Shown here piece after piece: positions 1 through 6,122 of a DNA stretch of 10,327 nt. Both the position numbers and the translations under genes were made by a program. Within the stretch, counting starts at the first letter, position 1. Every line of letters begins with the position of its first letter. The DNA lies in assembly GCA_030425785.1 (NCBI GenBank), contig JAUHYJ010000074.1, forward strand, positions 1 through 10,327. The letters run 5' to 3'. This stretch comes from Acidimicrobiia bacterium. Lineage in GTDB: Bacteria; Actinomycetota; Acidimicrobiia; Acidimicrobiales; Ilumatobacteraceae. Below the pieces are notes generated by a model. It was not told the DNA's origin, did not search any database, and saw only the letters and a program-made list of their open reading frames with translations.

Positions 1-390
1 GCGCTCGTCGCGGCCGGAATGCCAGAGAGCTCGATCCATCGCGAGATCTTCACGACCAAGCAGCAGGGCACGGTCACGCTCGCCCCGCAGGAGGTCACCG
101 AGTCGTCGGTCGTGGTCGCCACCGGCCGCGCCACGCTCAACGGGCGGGCGTCCACCTTCGAACTGTACGAGGGTGACACCGTCCTCGACGCCGTTCAGCG
201 GGTGCGGCCCGACGCCCCGTTCTCGTGTCGATCGGGCGTGTGCTCGACGTGCCAGGCGATCTGCACCGACGGCGAGGTCGAGATGGACGTCAACTACGGC
301 CTGACCGCCGACGAGGTCGCCCGCGGCTACGTGCTCACATGCCAGTCGCGGCCGACGACCGACGAGGTCACGGTCGACTTCGACGCCTGA
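1..390 (+). CDS. paaE: PaaE-type oxygenase reductase, C-terminal part (5' end outside window)
   Basis: The reading frame is open from base 1 to the TGA at 388-390, giving 129 visible residues. The first residues (ALVAAGMPESSIHREIF) look like the end of a ferredoxin-NADP reductase domain, so the ATG at 19 is internal and the gene is cut by the window edge. A plant-type 2Fe-2S ferredoxin domain follows. Its cysteines at visible residues 76, 81, 84 and 114 fit C-x4-C-x2-C-x29-C. The ending GYVLTCQSRPTTDEVTVDFDA-like wording closely resembles E. coli PaaE, the reductase that passes electrons from NADPH through FAD and the Fe-S cluster to the phenylacetyl-CoA epoxidase (family knowledge). Related reductases serve other oxygenases, so the partner is uncertain; upstream paaABCD genes would settle it. 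It is convergent with the P450, 19 bp apart, so the two do not share an operon. The family and fold are clear; the exact substrate system is not. Confidence 0.8.
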   Translation, partial: ALVAAGMPESSIHREIFTTKQQGTVTLAPQEVTESSVVVATGRATLNGRASTFELYEGDTVLDAVQRVRPDAPFSCRSGVCSTCQAICTDGEVEMDVNYGLTADEVARGYVLTCQSRPTTDEVTVDFDA

Positions 391-409
391 CGACACGCCG
401 GCCTGGCCG

Positions 410-1717
410 TCAGTCCCAGGCGACGAGCAGCCGTTCCGGTCCGCGGAACGTGATGTTCGGGAAGTACTCGAGCTGCTGGTCGTCGACGAGGCGCAGGCTC
501 GGGAGCCGTTCGACGAGCACCTCGAGCGCGATCCGGGCCTCGATCTTCGCGAGCTGCGAGCCGAGGCAGAAGTGGATGCCCTTGCCGAAGCTGATGTGCC
601 CGTTCGCATCCGTCCGGTGGATGTCGAACTCCTCGGGTCGCTCGAACACGTCGGGCTGATGGTTCGCGGCGGCGAAGTTGAGCAGGAGCCGCGTCCCCGC
701 GGGCAGCTCGACGCCGCCGAGCGTCGTCGGTCGTGTGGTCACCCGGCGCCACGAGATCTGGCTCGATTCGTACCGCAGCGTCTCCTCGACCGCGTTGGCG
801 GCGAGCGACGGGTCGTCGACGAGCGCCTGCCACTGGTCACGACGCGGCAGCAGGCAGAGCAGGGTGTTGCACATCAGCGCCGTGACCGGATCGTGTCCGG
901 CGAAGCTGATCCCGTAGACGACCGACTCGACCTCGCGGTACGAGATGCCGGTGGTGGCGTCGGGATCACGCTCCGGCCCCGGGTCGTCCTCCCAGGCGTC
1001 GAGCAGTTCGGAGGTGAAGTCGTCGGCGCGCTCGTCACGGCGGCGGGCGACGAACTCCCGGCAGTACCGCCAGTAGTCGAGCATGCCGCGAGCGATCTCG
1101 ACCTGCTCGGTCTCGGTCGGCTGCCCCCACGAGAACGCCCGCCGGTTCACGCACCACCGCTTGATCATCGCGTCGTCACCGGGCGGGAAGCCGAGCAGCC
1201 GGAAGACGATCTCGGCCGGGAGCGGGAACGCGAACGCCGCGACGAACTCGGCCGGCGAGCCATCGGCGACCATGCGGTCGAGTTGCTCGTTCGCGCGGTC
1301 CCGCATGTAGTCCTCGAGCGCCCGCAGTCGCCGGTTGCCGAACCCGCGCCGCGTGTAGACGCGGATGCGCGCGTGGTCGGGCTCGGGCCGGTTCGACATG
1401 ACGGCGACGGGGTCGAAGTCGGGGCTCGCGAGCACGTCGGTCGCGGCGGGGCACAGCGGTGAGATCGGGTCCTGCACGTTGGTCGAGGCGAACACGTCGG
1501 GGTTCGTGAAGACGTGCTCGATGTCGCGCATGTCGGTGACGACGACATGACCGAGCTGCTCCGCCCAGAACACCGGGTGGCGGTCGGCGAGTTCGCGGGC
1601 GATCGGGTACGGGTCGTCGAGGTAGTCGGCGTCGAGCGGCGACCAGTCGTGCTGCACCGGGCAGCCCGTCGGTGCCGCGGCGACCGACGTCGGCGCCTGG
1701 TGATACGTGTTCCCCAC
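410..1717 (-). CDS. Cytochrome P450, soluble bacterial type
   Basis: This 435-residue haem-thiolate monooxygenase has the usual length for a soluble actinobacterial P450 and no membrane anchor. The haem loop FGKGIHFCLG puts the axial ligand at Cys384. The K-helix ExxR is ETLR at 312-315. The I-helix motif is AGHDPVT at 273-279: the acid Asp276 is kept, but the next residue, normally Thr, is Pro277 and a Thr appears only at 279. I chose the GTG at 1717 because a strong Shine-Dalgarno run (GGGGAGGAG) lies just upstream on the minus strand. The frame stays open to 1870, but that extension has no homology-like sequence and crosses the likely promoter. The substrate cannot be read from sequence. 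Electrons would come from a ferredoxin and reductase; the neighbouring reductase is convergent and of PaaE type, so it is not an obvious partner. No regulator is adjacent. Confidence 0.93.
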   Translation of the reverse strand: MGNTYHQAPTSVAAAPTGCPVQHDWSPLDADYLDDPYPIARELADRHPVFWAEQLGHVVVTDMRDIEHVFTNPDVFASTNVQDPISPLCPAATDVLASPDFDPVAVMSNRPEPDHARIRVYTRRGFGNRRLRALEDYMRDRANEQLDRMVADGSPAEFVAAFAFPLPAEIVFRLLGFPPGDDAMIKRWCVNRRAFSWGQPTETEQVEIARGMLDYWRYCREFVARRRDERADDFTSELLDAWEDDPGPERDPDATTGISYREVESVVYGISFAGHDPVTALMCNTLLCLLPRRDQWQALVDDPSLAANAVEETLRYESSQISWRRVTTRPTTLGGVELPAGTRLLLNFAAANHQPDVFERPEEFDIHRTDANGHISFGKGIHFCLGSQLAKIEARIALEVLVERLPSLRLVDDQQLEYFPNITFRGPERLLVAWD

Positions 1718-1740
1718 GGTGCTCCTCCCCGTCGCCGACG

Positions 1741-1746
1741 ATGCTA
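1741..1746 (-). promoter_or_regulatory. Possible -10 box for the P450 gene
   Basis: On the minus strand this reads TAGCAT, which fits the TAnnnT pattern of actinobacterial housekeeping promoters and lies 23 bp upstream of the GTG start. I see no convincing -35 at 16-18 bp spacing. It is weak evidence on its own and is offered as the best candidate in the divergent region. Confidence 0.22.
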
Positions 1747-1781
1747 CGGCACGGCCCGCCTCGCACGCCCAGCGCACACGC

Positions 1782-1802
1782 GTGACGTCACCCGGACGGG
1801 TG
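1782..1802. promoter_or_regulatory. Overlapping dyads, candidate operator between P450 and FAS1 genes
   Basis: Bases 1782-1791 form a perfect 10-bp palindrome, GTGACGTCAC. It overlaps a second dyad, CACCCG-GA-CGGGTG, at 1789-1802. They sit in the 173-bp divergent region, about 65 bp from the P450 start and about 90 bp from the FAS1 start, where a dimeric repressor could act on either gene. No regulator gene is nearby to support this, and short GC-rich palindromes arise by chance. Confidence 0.3.
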
Positions 1803-1890
1803 AAGCCGCGACCCCACGCACCCGACGGTGTTTCCGCACTGCGGTCGGCGGGAAGGCTCGCGGCACCCACCTCAACCGCCTGGAGGCATC

Positions 1891-2511
1891 ATGAACACGA
1901 CCACCCCGTCGACCACCACGTCGACCACCACCGCGACCATCACCCGCCGAGGTCGCGTCGCCGCGCTCGCCGCGGCCCTCGCACTCACCGGAGCTGCGTG
2001 CGCCGGCGATGACGACGACGCCGCCGAGGTCGCGAACGACGTCACCGACTCGGTCGTCGATGCCGTCGACGAGGCGACCGGCGACGACGCCGACTCGAGC
2101 GACAAGGCAGCCGCCGAGGCTGCGCTCACCGACCCGACCGTGGAGGAGAGCGTCTCGACGTTCCTGACGCTGCTCGCCGCCGCCGATGCCTTGCCGGGTG
2201 ACGGCGATGTCACGCTCTTCGTCCCCACCGATGCCGCCTTCGCCGAAGCGGCGATCGAGAATTTCGAGACCCTGCTCGCCGACCCGACCACGCTCGGCGA
2301 CGTCCTCGCGGCGCACGCCGCCGAGGGCGCCGTGATGAGCGGTGACCTGAGCGACGGCGCCACCGTGACCCCGGTGGTCGGCGACCCCCTGAACGTCACC
2401 ATCGCCGACGGTGTGGTGATGATCGGCGACGCGACGGTCGTCCAGGCCGACGTCGAGTTCGACGGCGGCGTCATCCACATCGTCGACAAGGTCCTCACGC
2501 TGCCCGGCTGA
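1891..2511 (+). CDS. Secreted FAS1 (fasciclin) domain protein, probable lipoprotein
   Basis: This 206-residue protein begins at an ATG four bases after a GGAGG ribosome site (1882-1886). The N-terminus has a Thr/Ser-rich stretch (residues 3-18), an RRGR positive patch (19-22) and an alanine/leucine hydrophobic core (23-36), then Cys37. The context GAAC is an imperfect lipobox (Gly rather than Leu at -3), so lipid anchoring is likely but not certain; otherwise it would be secreted or N-terminally anchored. An acidic linker (about 40-72) leads to a single FAS1 domain (about 73-206). The two conserved FAS1 boxes are visible: DVTLFVPTDAAFAE (about 106-119) and GVIHIVDKVLTLP at the end. Family members, such as mycobacterial MPT70/MPB70, are extracytoplasmic and often linked to adhesion or matrix contact; no specific ligand is evident here. 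It is convergent with the photolyase and divergent from the P450, so it is probably transcribed alone. Confidence 0.9.
   Translation: MNTTTPSTTTSTTTATITRRGRVAALAAALALTGAACAGDDDDAAEVANDVTDSVVDAVDEATGDDADSSDKAAAEAALTDPTVEESVSTFLTLLAAADALPGDGDVTLFVPTDAAFAEAAIENFETLLADPTTLGDVLAAHAAEGAVMSGDLSDGATVTPVVGDPLNVTIADGVVMIGDATVVQADVEFDGGVIHIVDKVLTLPG
1908..1931 (+). repeat. Two tandem copies of a 12-bp unit in the FAS1 gene 5' end
   Basis: The unit GTCGACCACCAC occurs twice head to tail, in register with codons, giving Ser-Thr-Thr-Thr twice in the N-terminal segment ahead of the signal sequence. A 12-bp unit keeps the frame if copy number changes by slippage. Confidence 0.75.
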
Positions 2512-2521
2512 GTCCGTGTGG

Positions 2522-2534
2522 GCTCGCCGCGAGC
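2522..2534. terminator. Short hairpin between convergent FAS1 and photolyase genes
   Basis: GCTCG and CGAGC (5-bp arms, CCG loop) lie in the 32-bp gap between the two stop codons. The position suits a shared bidirectional terminator. The stem is short and no T-tract follows on either strand, so intrinsic termination is doubtful. Confidence 0.2.
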
Positions 2535-2543
2535 GCGGCTGCG

Positions 2544-3839
2544 TCAGGCGCCCTTGACCGCTTCGTAGCGGTCGAGGGCGTCTCGGCGTTCGGCCTGGTG
2601 GTCGACCATCGGGTCCGGGTACTCGTCGCCATCGAGCTCGGGGATCCAGCGGTGGACGTACTCGCCATCCGGGTCCCAGCGCTCCTGTTGCGACCACGGG
2701 TTGAAGATCCGGAAGTAGGGAGCGGCGTCGGTGCCGCTGCCCGCGGCCCACTGCCAGCCATGGTTGTTCGACGCCAGGTCGCCGTCCAACAGGTGCTGCA
2801 GGAAGAACCGAGCGCCCCAGGTCCACGGCAGATGGAGGTCCTTCACGAGGAAGCTGGCCACGATCATGCGGACGCGGTTGTGCATCCAGCCGGTCTGCAC
2901 CAGTTGGCGCATGCCGGCGTCGACGATCGGGAACCCGGTGCGGCCCTCGCACCACCGCGCGAACCTGTCCCGTGCGGCGGCGTCGTCGTCGTACGTGATG
3001 GCGTCGAATTTCTCGTTCCAGTGGCGCCACGCGCTCTGCGGCGACTGGAACAGCACGTCGGCGTAGAAGTCACGCCACGCCAGTTCGGACTGGAACACCC
3101 GATGGCCGTCGTTCCGCGCGTCCGACTCGGCGAGGAGCTGGCGCGGGTGCACCACGCCGTACTTGAGGTACGGCGACAGTCGACTGGTCCCGTCGACTGC
3201 GGGCAGATCGCGGCGCTCGTCGTAGCGGTCGAGGCCGTCGTCACGGAATCGGCGCCACCGGGCGATCACGTTCTCCTCGGCGGCCGACGGGATGTCGATG
3301 TCGACCTCGGGTCGGTCGAACAGCGCGTCGGAGCGCGCCTCGATCCAGTCGGGTGACCGCGGAGCGTCGATCGGGTCGTCCCAGCCGTGCTCGCGCCACG
3401 TGCGCGAGAACGGGGTGAACACCACGTACTTGCCACCGTCGCCCTTGGTGACGCTGCCCGGCGGGACGGCGTACGGCGACCCCACACCGCGCAGGCGCCG
3501 ATCGGCGCCGCGGAGCGCGTCGGCGACGGCCTCGTCGCGACGCCGGCCGTACGGTCCGTAGTCCCGGGCGACGTACACGGTCTCGGCGTCGACCTCGCCG
3601 GCCAGCGCTGCGAGCTCGTCGGCCGGGTCGCCGGCGCGCACGACGAGCGCGCCGCCGGTCGCCTCGTCGAGCGCCGTCAGGCAATCGTGCAGCAGTGCGC
3701 GCCGCGGCGCGCCCGCCGATTCGAACGTGGGATCGACGACGAAGACCGGGAGCACCTCGCCGGCCGCGCACGCCTCGGCGAGTGCCGGGTTGTCGCGCAG
3801 TCGCAGGTCACGCCGGAACCACATGATCGAACGAGCCAT
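2544..3839 (-). CDS. phrB: Deoxyribodipyrimidine (CPD-type, class I-like) photolyase
   Basis: This 431-residue flavoenzyme would split UV-induced pyrimidine dimers using light and reduced FAD. The N-terminal Rossmann-like antenna domain opens with MARSIMWFRRDLRLRDN, the usual photolyase start. The FAD domain contains TSRLSPYLKYGVVHPRQL, then TGFPIVDAGMRQL and TGWMHNRVRM. It continues with NNHGWQWAAGSGTDAAPYFRIFNP, which carries the equivalents of E. coli Asn378 (here Asn358) and Trp382 (Trp362). Trp359 corresponds to Trp339. The segment expected to hold the third triad residue, Trp306, has Tyr283 and about three extra residues. The C-terminal YPDPMVDH element is typical. The ATG at 3839 matches family starts although its ribosome site is poor, which fits coupling to the MFS gene ending 40 bp upstream on the same strand. 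Cryptochrome-like signalling is possible but less likely given the conserved repair-type FAD region. The antenna cofactor cannot be called. Confidence 0.93.
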   Translation of the reverse strand: MARSIMWFRRDLRLRDNPALAEACAAGEVLPVFVVDPTFESAGAPRRALLHDCLTALDEATGGALVVRAGDPADELAALAGEVDAETVYVARDYGPYGRRRDEAVADALRGADRRLRGVGSPYAVPPGSVTKGDGGKYVVFTPFSRTWREHGWDDPIDAPRSPDWIEARSDALFDRPEVDIDIPSAAEENVIARWRRFRDDGLDRYDERRDLPAVDGTSRLSPYLKYGVVHPRQLLAESDARNDGHRVFQSELAWRDFYADVLFQSPQSAWRHWNEKFDAITYDDDAAARDRFARWCEGRTGFPIVDAGMRQLVQTGWMHNRVRMIVASFLVKDLHLPWTWGARFFLQHLLDGDLASNNHGWQWAAGSGTDAAPYFRIFNPWSQQERWDPDGEYVHRWIPELDGDEYPDPMVDHQAERRDALDRYEAVKGA

Positions 3840-3879
3840 GCGCCCAGTGTGCCGCGCCCGTGCGGACGTCCGACGCCGG

Positions 3880-5160
3880 TCACGGGTGCTCGGACGGGCT
3901 GGGCGCCACCGCGGTCGGCGACCCGAGCAGGGTGCGCAGCACCTCGAAGCGCGTCTCCTCGGGCCGCCGGCCGAGCGCCCACCAGATCAGACCGCCCACT
4001 GCGAGGAGGGAGATGACGGCGCCGTAGCCGAGGGACCACTCGAGGCCGATCGTGTCGCCGACGATGCCGGTGATCGGCGCGCCGATCGGGAACGAACCGA
4101 GGAACGCCACGGCGGTGAGCGCCAGGATGCGTCCGCGCATCTCGGGCGGGCATTCCTGCTGGGTGATCGCGTTCGTGGCGGCCACGAACCCCGCTCCTCC
4201 CAGACCCATCAGCGGCGCGACGAAGAGCGCGACCACTCCGGTCGGCGACCACGCCAACCCCAGCCCCGCGACACCGAGCAGCATCCCCATGCCGGCCATC
4301 CAGCGGATCGTGACGCGCTCGCGCGACGCCGTCGCGAGCGAGCCGAGCAGGCTGCCCACGCTGTTGGCGGTCAGCACCCAGCCGTACCACGCCTCGTTGC
4401 CCCAGATCTCGTTCGCCATGCGCGGCAGGGCGACGTTGTAGTTGAAGCCGAACGTGGCGACGATCGTGAACACGACGAACGTGGCCCACATGAGCGGCGT
4501 GCGGCGGATGAAGCGCCAGGCGTCGCGCACCGGCGTGCCGCCCTTCGCCACCCTGGGCGTGCGGTGCAACGTCGACGGGTCGAGCGCTGCGAGCGAGCTG
4601 ATGATGGCGCTGAACGACAGTGCGTTCACCAAGAACAGCCACTTGGTGTCGACGCCCGCCTGTCCGATCAGGAGCGCCGCGACCGCGGGCCCGAAGATGC
4701 GCGAGCCGGTCATGACCGCCGTGTTCAGCGACACCGCGCTCGCGACCTGGTGGTCGGGGACCAGCTCGGTGACGAACCCGCGTCGAGCCGGGTTGTCGAG
4801 CGCGCTCACGATGCCCAGCACGAGGGTGAGCGCGTAGATGGCACCGATGTTGAGGTGGCCGGTGAAGTCGAGCAGCGCGATCGTCGCGGCCTGGAGGGCC
4901 AGCGCGCTCTGCGTGATCATCGCCATCCGTCGCCGGTCGAGACGGTCCGACACCGCACCGGCCCATGCGCCGAGGAACAGCATCGGCGCGAACTGGAGCG
5001 CGGTCAGGATGCCGATCGCCGTCGCCTTGCCGGTCAGGCGATCGACGACGATCGCGATCGCCGTGAACTGCACCCAGGTGCCGATGTTCGACACCAGCAG
5101 ACCGCCGAAGAACATCTGGGCGTTCCGGTTCCCGCGGACGGCTCGGAACGTGGACGACAT
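3880..5160 (-). CDS. MFS transporter, 12-TM, MFS_3 / EntS-like
   Basis: This is a 426-residue integral membrane protein with about 12 hydrophobic segments and a long central cytoplasmic loop (the [16 protein letters not shown] region). The MFS motif-A loop between TM2 and TM3 is [12 protein letters not shown] at 68-79. The general look ([20 protein letters not shown] start, [13 protein letters not shown] after TM4) matches the MFS_3 group related to the enterobactin exporter EntS, usually proton-driven exporters. The substrate is unknown. Two starts are possible, 5169 and 5160; I prefer 5160 because an AGGA lies 8 bases before it, while for 5169 the AGG abuts the ATG. It is the first gene of a likely two-gene unit with the photolyase, and is divergent from the riboflavin operon. 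Because it faces an FMN riboswitch across a shared region, flavin transport can be imagined, but no riboswitch lies on its own strand, so that is speculation. Confidence 0.88.
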   Translation of the reverse strand: MSSTFRAVRGNRNAQMFFGGLLVSNIGTWVQFTAIAIVVDRLTGKATAIGILTALQFAPMLFLGAWAGAVSDRLDRRRMAMITQSALALQAATIALLDFTGHLNIGAIYALTLVLGIVSALDNPARRGFVTELVPDHQVASAVSLNTAVMTGSRIFGPAVAALLIGQAGVDTKWLFLVNALSFSAIISSLAALDPSTLHRTPRVAKGGTPVRDAWRFIRRTPLMWATFVVFTIVATFGFNYNVALPRMANEIWGNEAWYGWVLTANSVGSLLGSLATASRERVTIRWMAGMGMLLGVAGLGLAWSPTGVVALFVAPLMGLGGAGFVAATNAITQQECPPEMRGRILALTAVAFLGSFPIGAPITGIVGDTIGLEWSLGYGAVISLLAVGGLIWWALGRRPEETRFEVLRTLLGSPTAVAPSPSEHP

Positions 5161-5176
5161 CGTGTCCATCCTGCCC

Positions 5177-5222
5177 GCGTTCTCGCCGAGACGCGCAGTC
5201 GCGGTCTCGGCGCCGAGAACGC
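5177..5222. promoter_or_regulatory. Long imperfect hairpin / operator-like dyad between MFS gene and rib operon
   Basis: The arms pair as GCGTTCTCG with CGAGAACGC (9 bp), CCGAGA with TCTCGG (6 bp) and CGCG with CGCG (4 bp) around a CAGT loop. That is 19 bp in all, with a 3-base and a 1-base bulge on the right arm. Each half contains its own palindrome: TCTCG-C-CGAGA (5181-5191) and the perfect 14-mer TCTCGGCGCCGAGA (5205-5218). It starts 17 bp upstream of the MFS start. It could be a pair of repressor sites, or an RNA hairpin in the MFS leader. A rho-independent terminator is unlikely because there is no T-run. Confidence 0.5.
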
Positions 5223-5223
5223 G

Positions 5224-5245
5224 GCCGAGGCGGGCTACCCTCGGC
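5224..5245. promoter_or_regulatory. Second dyad just upstream of the riboswitch
   Basis: GCCGAGG (5224-5230) and CCTCGGC (5239-5245) are exact inverted repeats with an 8-base spacer. The arms share the GCCGAG/CTCGGC core with the neighbouring hairpin, so the region 5177-5245 may be a cluster of related binding sites. The right arm overlaps the candidate -10 box of the riboflavin operon. Confidence 0.35.
5236..5241 (+). promoter_or_regulatory. Possible -10 box of the riboflavin operon
   Basis: TACCCT fits TAnnnT and would start transcription near 5248, about 15 bases before the riboswitch P1 stem, as expected for a riboswitch leader. There is no good -35 match near 5213-5218, so this is a candidate only. 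Confidence 0.3.
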
Positions 5246-5262
5246 AGCACAACCGAACAGAA

Positions 5263-5391
5263 CCTGCGGGGTTGGGTGGAAGTCCCGACCGGCGGTGAGA
5301 GCCCGCGAACCCGTCGACCGTGCCACGCACGGACGACGGGCCGACCCGGTGGAACTCCGGGGCCGACGGTCACAGTCCGGATGGGAGCAGG
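5263..5391 (+). ncRNA. FMN riboswitch (RFN element) controlling ribE-ribBA-ribH
   Basis: The conserved RFN landmarks appear in order: GGGTGGAAGTCCCGACCGGC (5274-5293), GGTGAGAGCCCGCGA (5294-5308), GGTGGAACTCCGG (5348-5360), GCCGACGGTCACAGTCCGGA (5362-5381) and TGGGAG (5382-5387). The closing P1 stem pairs CCTGC (5263-5267) with GCAGG (5387-5391). The variable P3-region hairpin (about 5311-5341) is of ordinary size. Aptamers of this family bind FMN and shut off flavin synthesis or transport genes. The target here is the riboflavin operon beginning 147 bases downstream. No terminator with a T-run is visible between P1 and ribE, which favours translational control, or Rho-dependent control, over intrinsic termination. 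Confidence 0.95.
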
Positions 5392-5412
5392 CCGACGACG
5401 AGCGTCGCTCGC

Positions 5413-5429
5413 GCGCATCCCCGATGCGC
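5413..5429 (+). other. Stem-loop in the riboswitch expression platform region
   Basis: GCGCAT and ATGCGC form a 6-bp stem with a CCCCG loop, 22 bases after P1. No U-run follows, so it is not a standard terminator. It may insulate the aptamer from the downstream translation-initiation region. Confidence 0.3.
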
Positions 5430-5490
5430 CCGCGCGGTCGTGTTCGTCGTGCCGTGCTCGCACGTCCCCGCCCGAACGAGGAACGACGAC

Positions 5491-5538
5491 ATGCGCACGA
5501 CGACAGCATCGATCACGACCCGCCCAGGGGCGCGCTGA
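5491..5538 (+). CDS. Putative 15-residue leader peptide overlapping the ribE start
   Basis: An ATG at 5491 is preceded at 7 bases by GAGGAA (5478-5483), a ribosome site at least as good as that of ribE. The ORF encodes [15 protein letters not shown] and ends at a TGA (5536-5538) whose last base is the A of the ribE ATG (TGATG). This arrangement is typical of translational coupling by termination and reinitiation. The peptide is Thr/Arg-rich with no flavin-related residue bias, so any role is more likely through its translation than its product. Existence as a translated ORF is inferred from the ribosome site and overlap; nothing proves expression. Confidence 0.5.
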   Translation: MRTTTASITTRPGAR

Positions 5539-6122
5539 TGTTCACCGGCATCGTCGAGGAGATGGGCACGATCGGCTCGCTCGACGGCGAGCGCGTCCGG
5601 TTCCACGCCGAACGGGTGCTCGACGACGTCGGCCTGGGCGACTCGATCGCCGTGAACGGCTGCTGCCTGACGGTCGTCGCCCACGGCGACGGATGGTGGG
5701 ACGCCGACGTGTCGGCCGAGACACTCGCCCGCACGAGCCTCGGGGCCGCCGAGGTCGGCGACGCCGTCAACCTGGAACGGGCGGTGCGCGCCGACGACCG
5801 CCTCGGTGGCCACGTGGTGCAGGGTCACGTCGACGCCGTCGGCGAGATCGTCGAACCGGTCCCCGACCTCCGCGTCCGGGTGCCCGCCACCCTCCGGCGC
5901 TACATCGTCGAGAAGGGGTCGATCACCGTCGACGGGGTCAGTCTCACCGTGGTCGAGCCGCTCGACGACGGCTTCACCGTCGCCATCATCCCCCACACCG
6001 CCGACGTCACCACGCTCGGCCGCAAGCGACCCGGCGATCCCGTCAACATCGAGGTCGACGTCATGGCCAAGTACGTCGAACAGCTCGTCGCCGCCTACCT
6101 CCCCGGAAGGAATCCGTCATGA
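5538..6122 (+). CDS. ribE: Riboflavin synthase, alpha subunit
   Basis: This 194-residue enzyme carries out the last step of riboflavin synthesis, dismutating two 6,7-dimethyl-8-ribityllumazine molecules to riboflavin and the pyrimidine precursor. The two tandem lumazine-binding beta-barrels are clear. The N-terminal one (about 1-94) has [21 protein letters not shown] (35-47), [11 protein letters not shown] (59-69) and the [10 protein letters not shown] turn (90-99). The C-terminal one (about 97-187) has [13 protein letters not shown] (126-138) and [15 protein letters not shown] (146-160). Length is near the usual 200 and it looks complete. The ATG at 5538 is set by the MFTGIVE family start, with AGGGG at 5526-5530. 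The frame is open upstream but that part is riboswitch RNA. The stop overlaps the ribBA ATG by four bases. Confidence 0.96.
   Translation: MFTGIVEEMGTIGSLDGERVRFHAERVLDDVGLGDSIAVNGCCLTVVAHGDGWWDADVSAETLARTSLGAAEVGDAVNLERAVRADDRLGGHVVQGHVDAVGEIVEPVPDLRVRVPATLRRYIVEKGSITVDGVSLTVVEPLDDGFTVAIIPHTADVTTLGRKRPGDPVNIEVDVMAKYVEQLVAAYLPGRNPS

Noticed and set aside
1..1717. The PaaE-type reductase as the dedicated electron partner of the P450
   Set aside because: The genes are convergent, not an operon, and the reductase ending matches PaaE, which serves a di-iron oxygenase. Proximity alone does not support partnership.
1718..1870. N-terminal extension of the P450 to an upstream ATG
   Set aside because: The GTG at 1717 has a strong ribosome site; the extension is unlike P450 sequence and would consume the divergent promoter region.
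5161..5509. Longer minus-strand start for the MFS protein, and a 610-residue minus-strand frame in this area
   Set aside because: Both cross the riboswitch antisense and read as Arg-rich shadow sequence; the MFS fold begins at 5160-5169.
5295..5537. In-frame N-terminal extension of riboflavin synthase
   Set aside because: It begins inside the FMN aptamer, and the MFTGIVE start with AGGGG upstream is the family start.
4838..6118. A long open frame upstream of and continuous with ribBA
   Set aside because: It runs antisense through the MFS gene, across the riboswitch and out of frame through ribE; the protein is low-complexity Arg/Pro/Ala. The RibBA family start and ribosome site fix the start at 6119.
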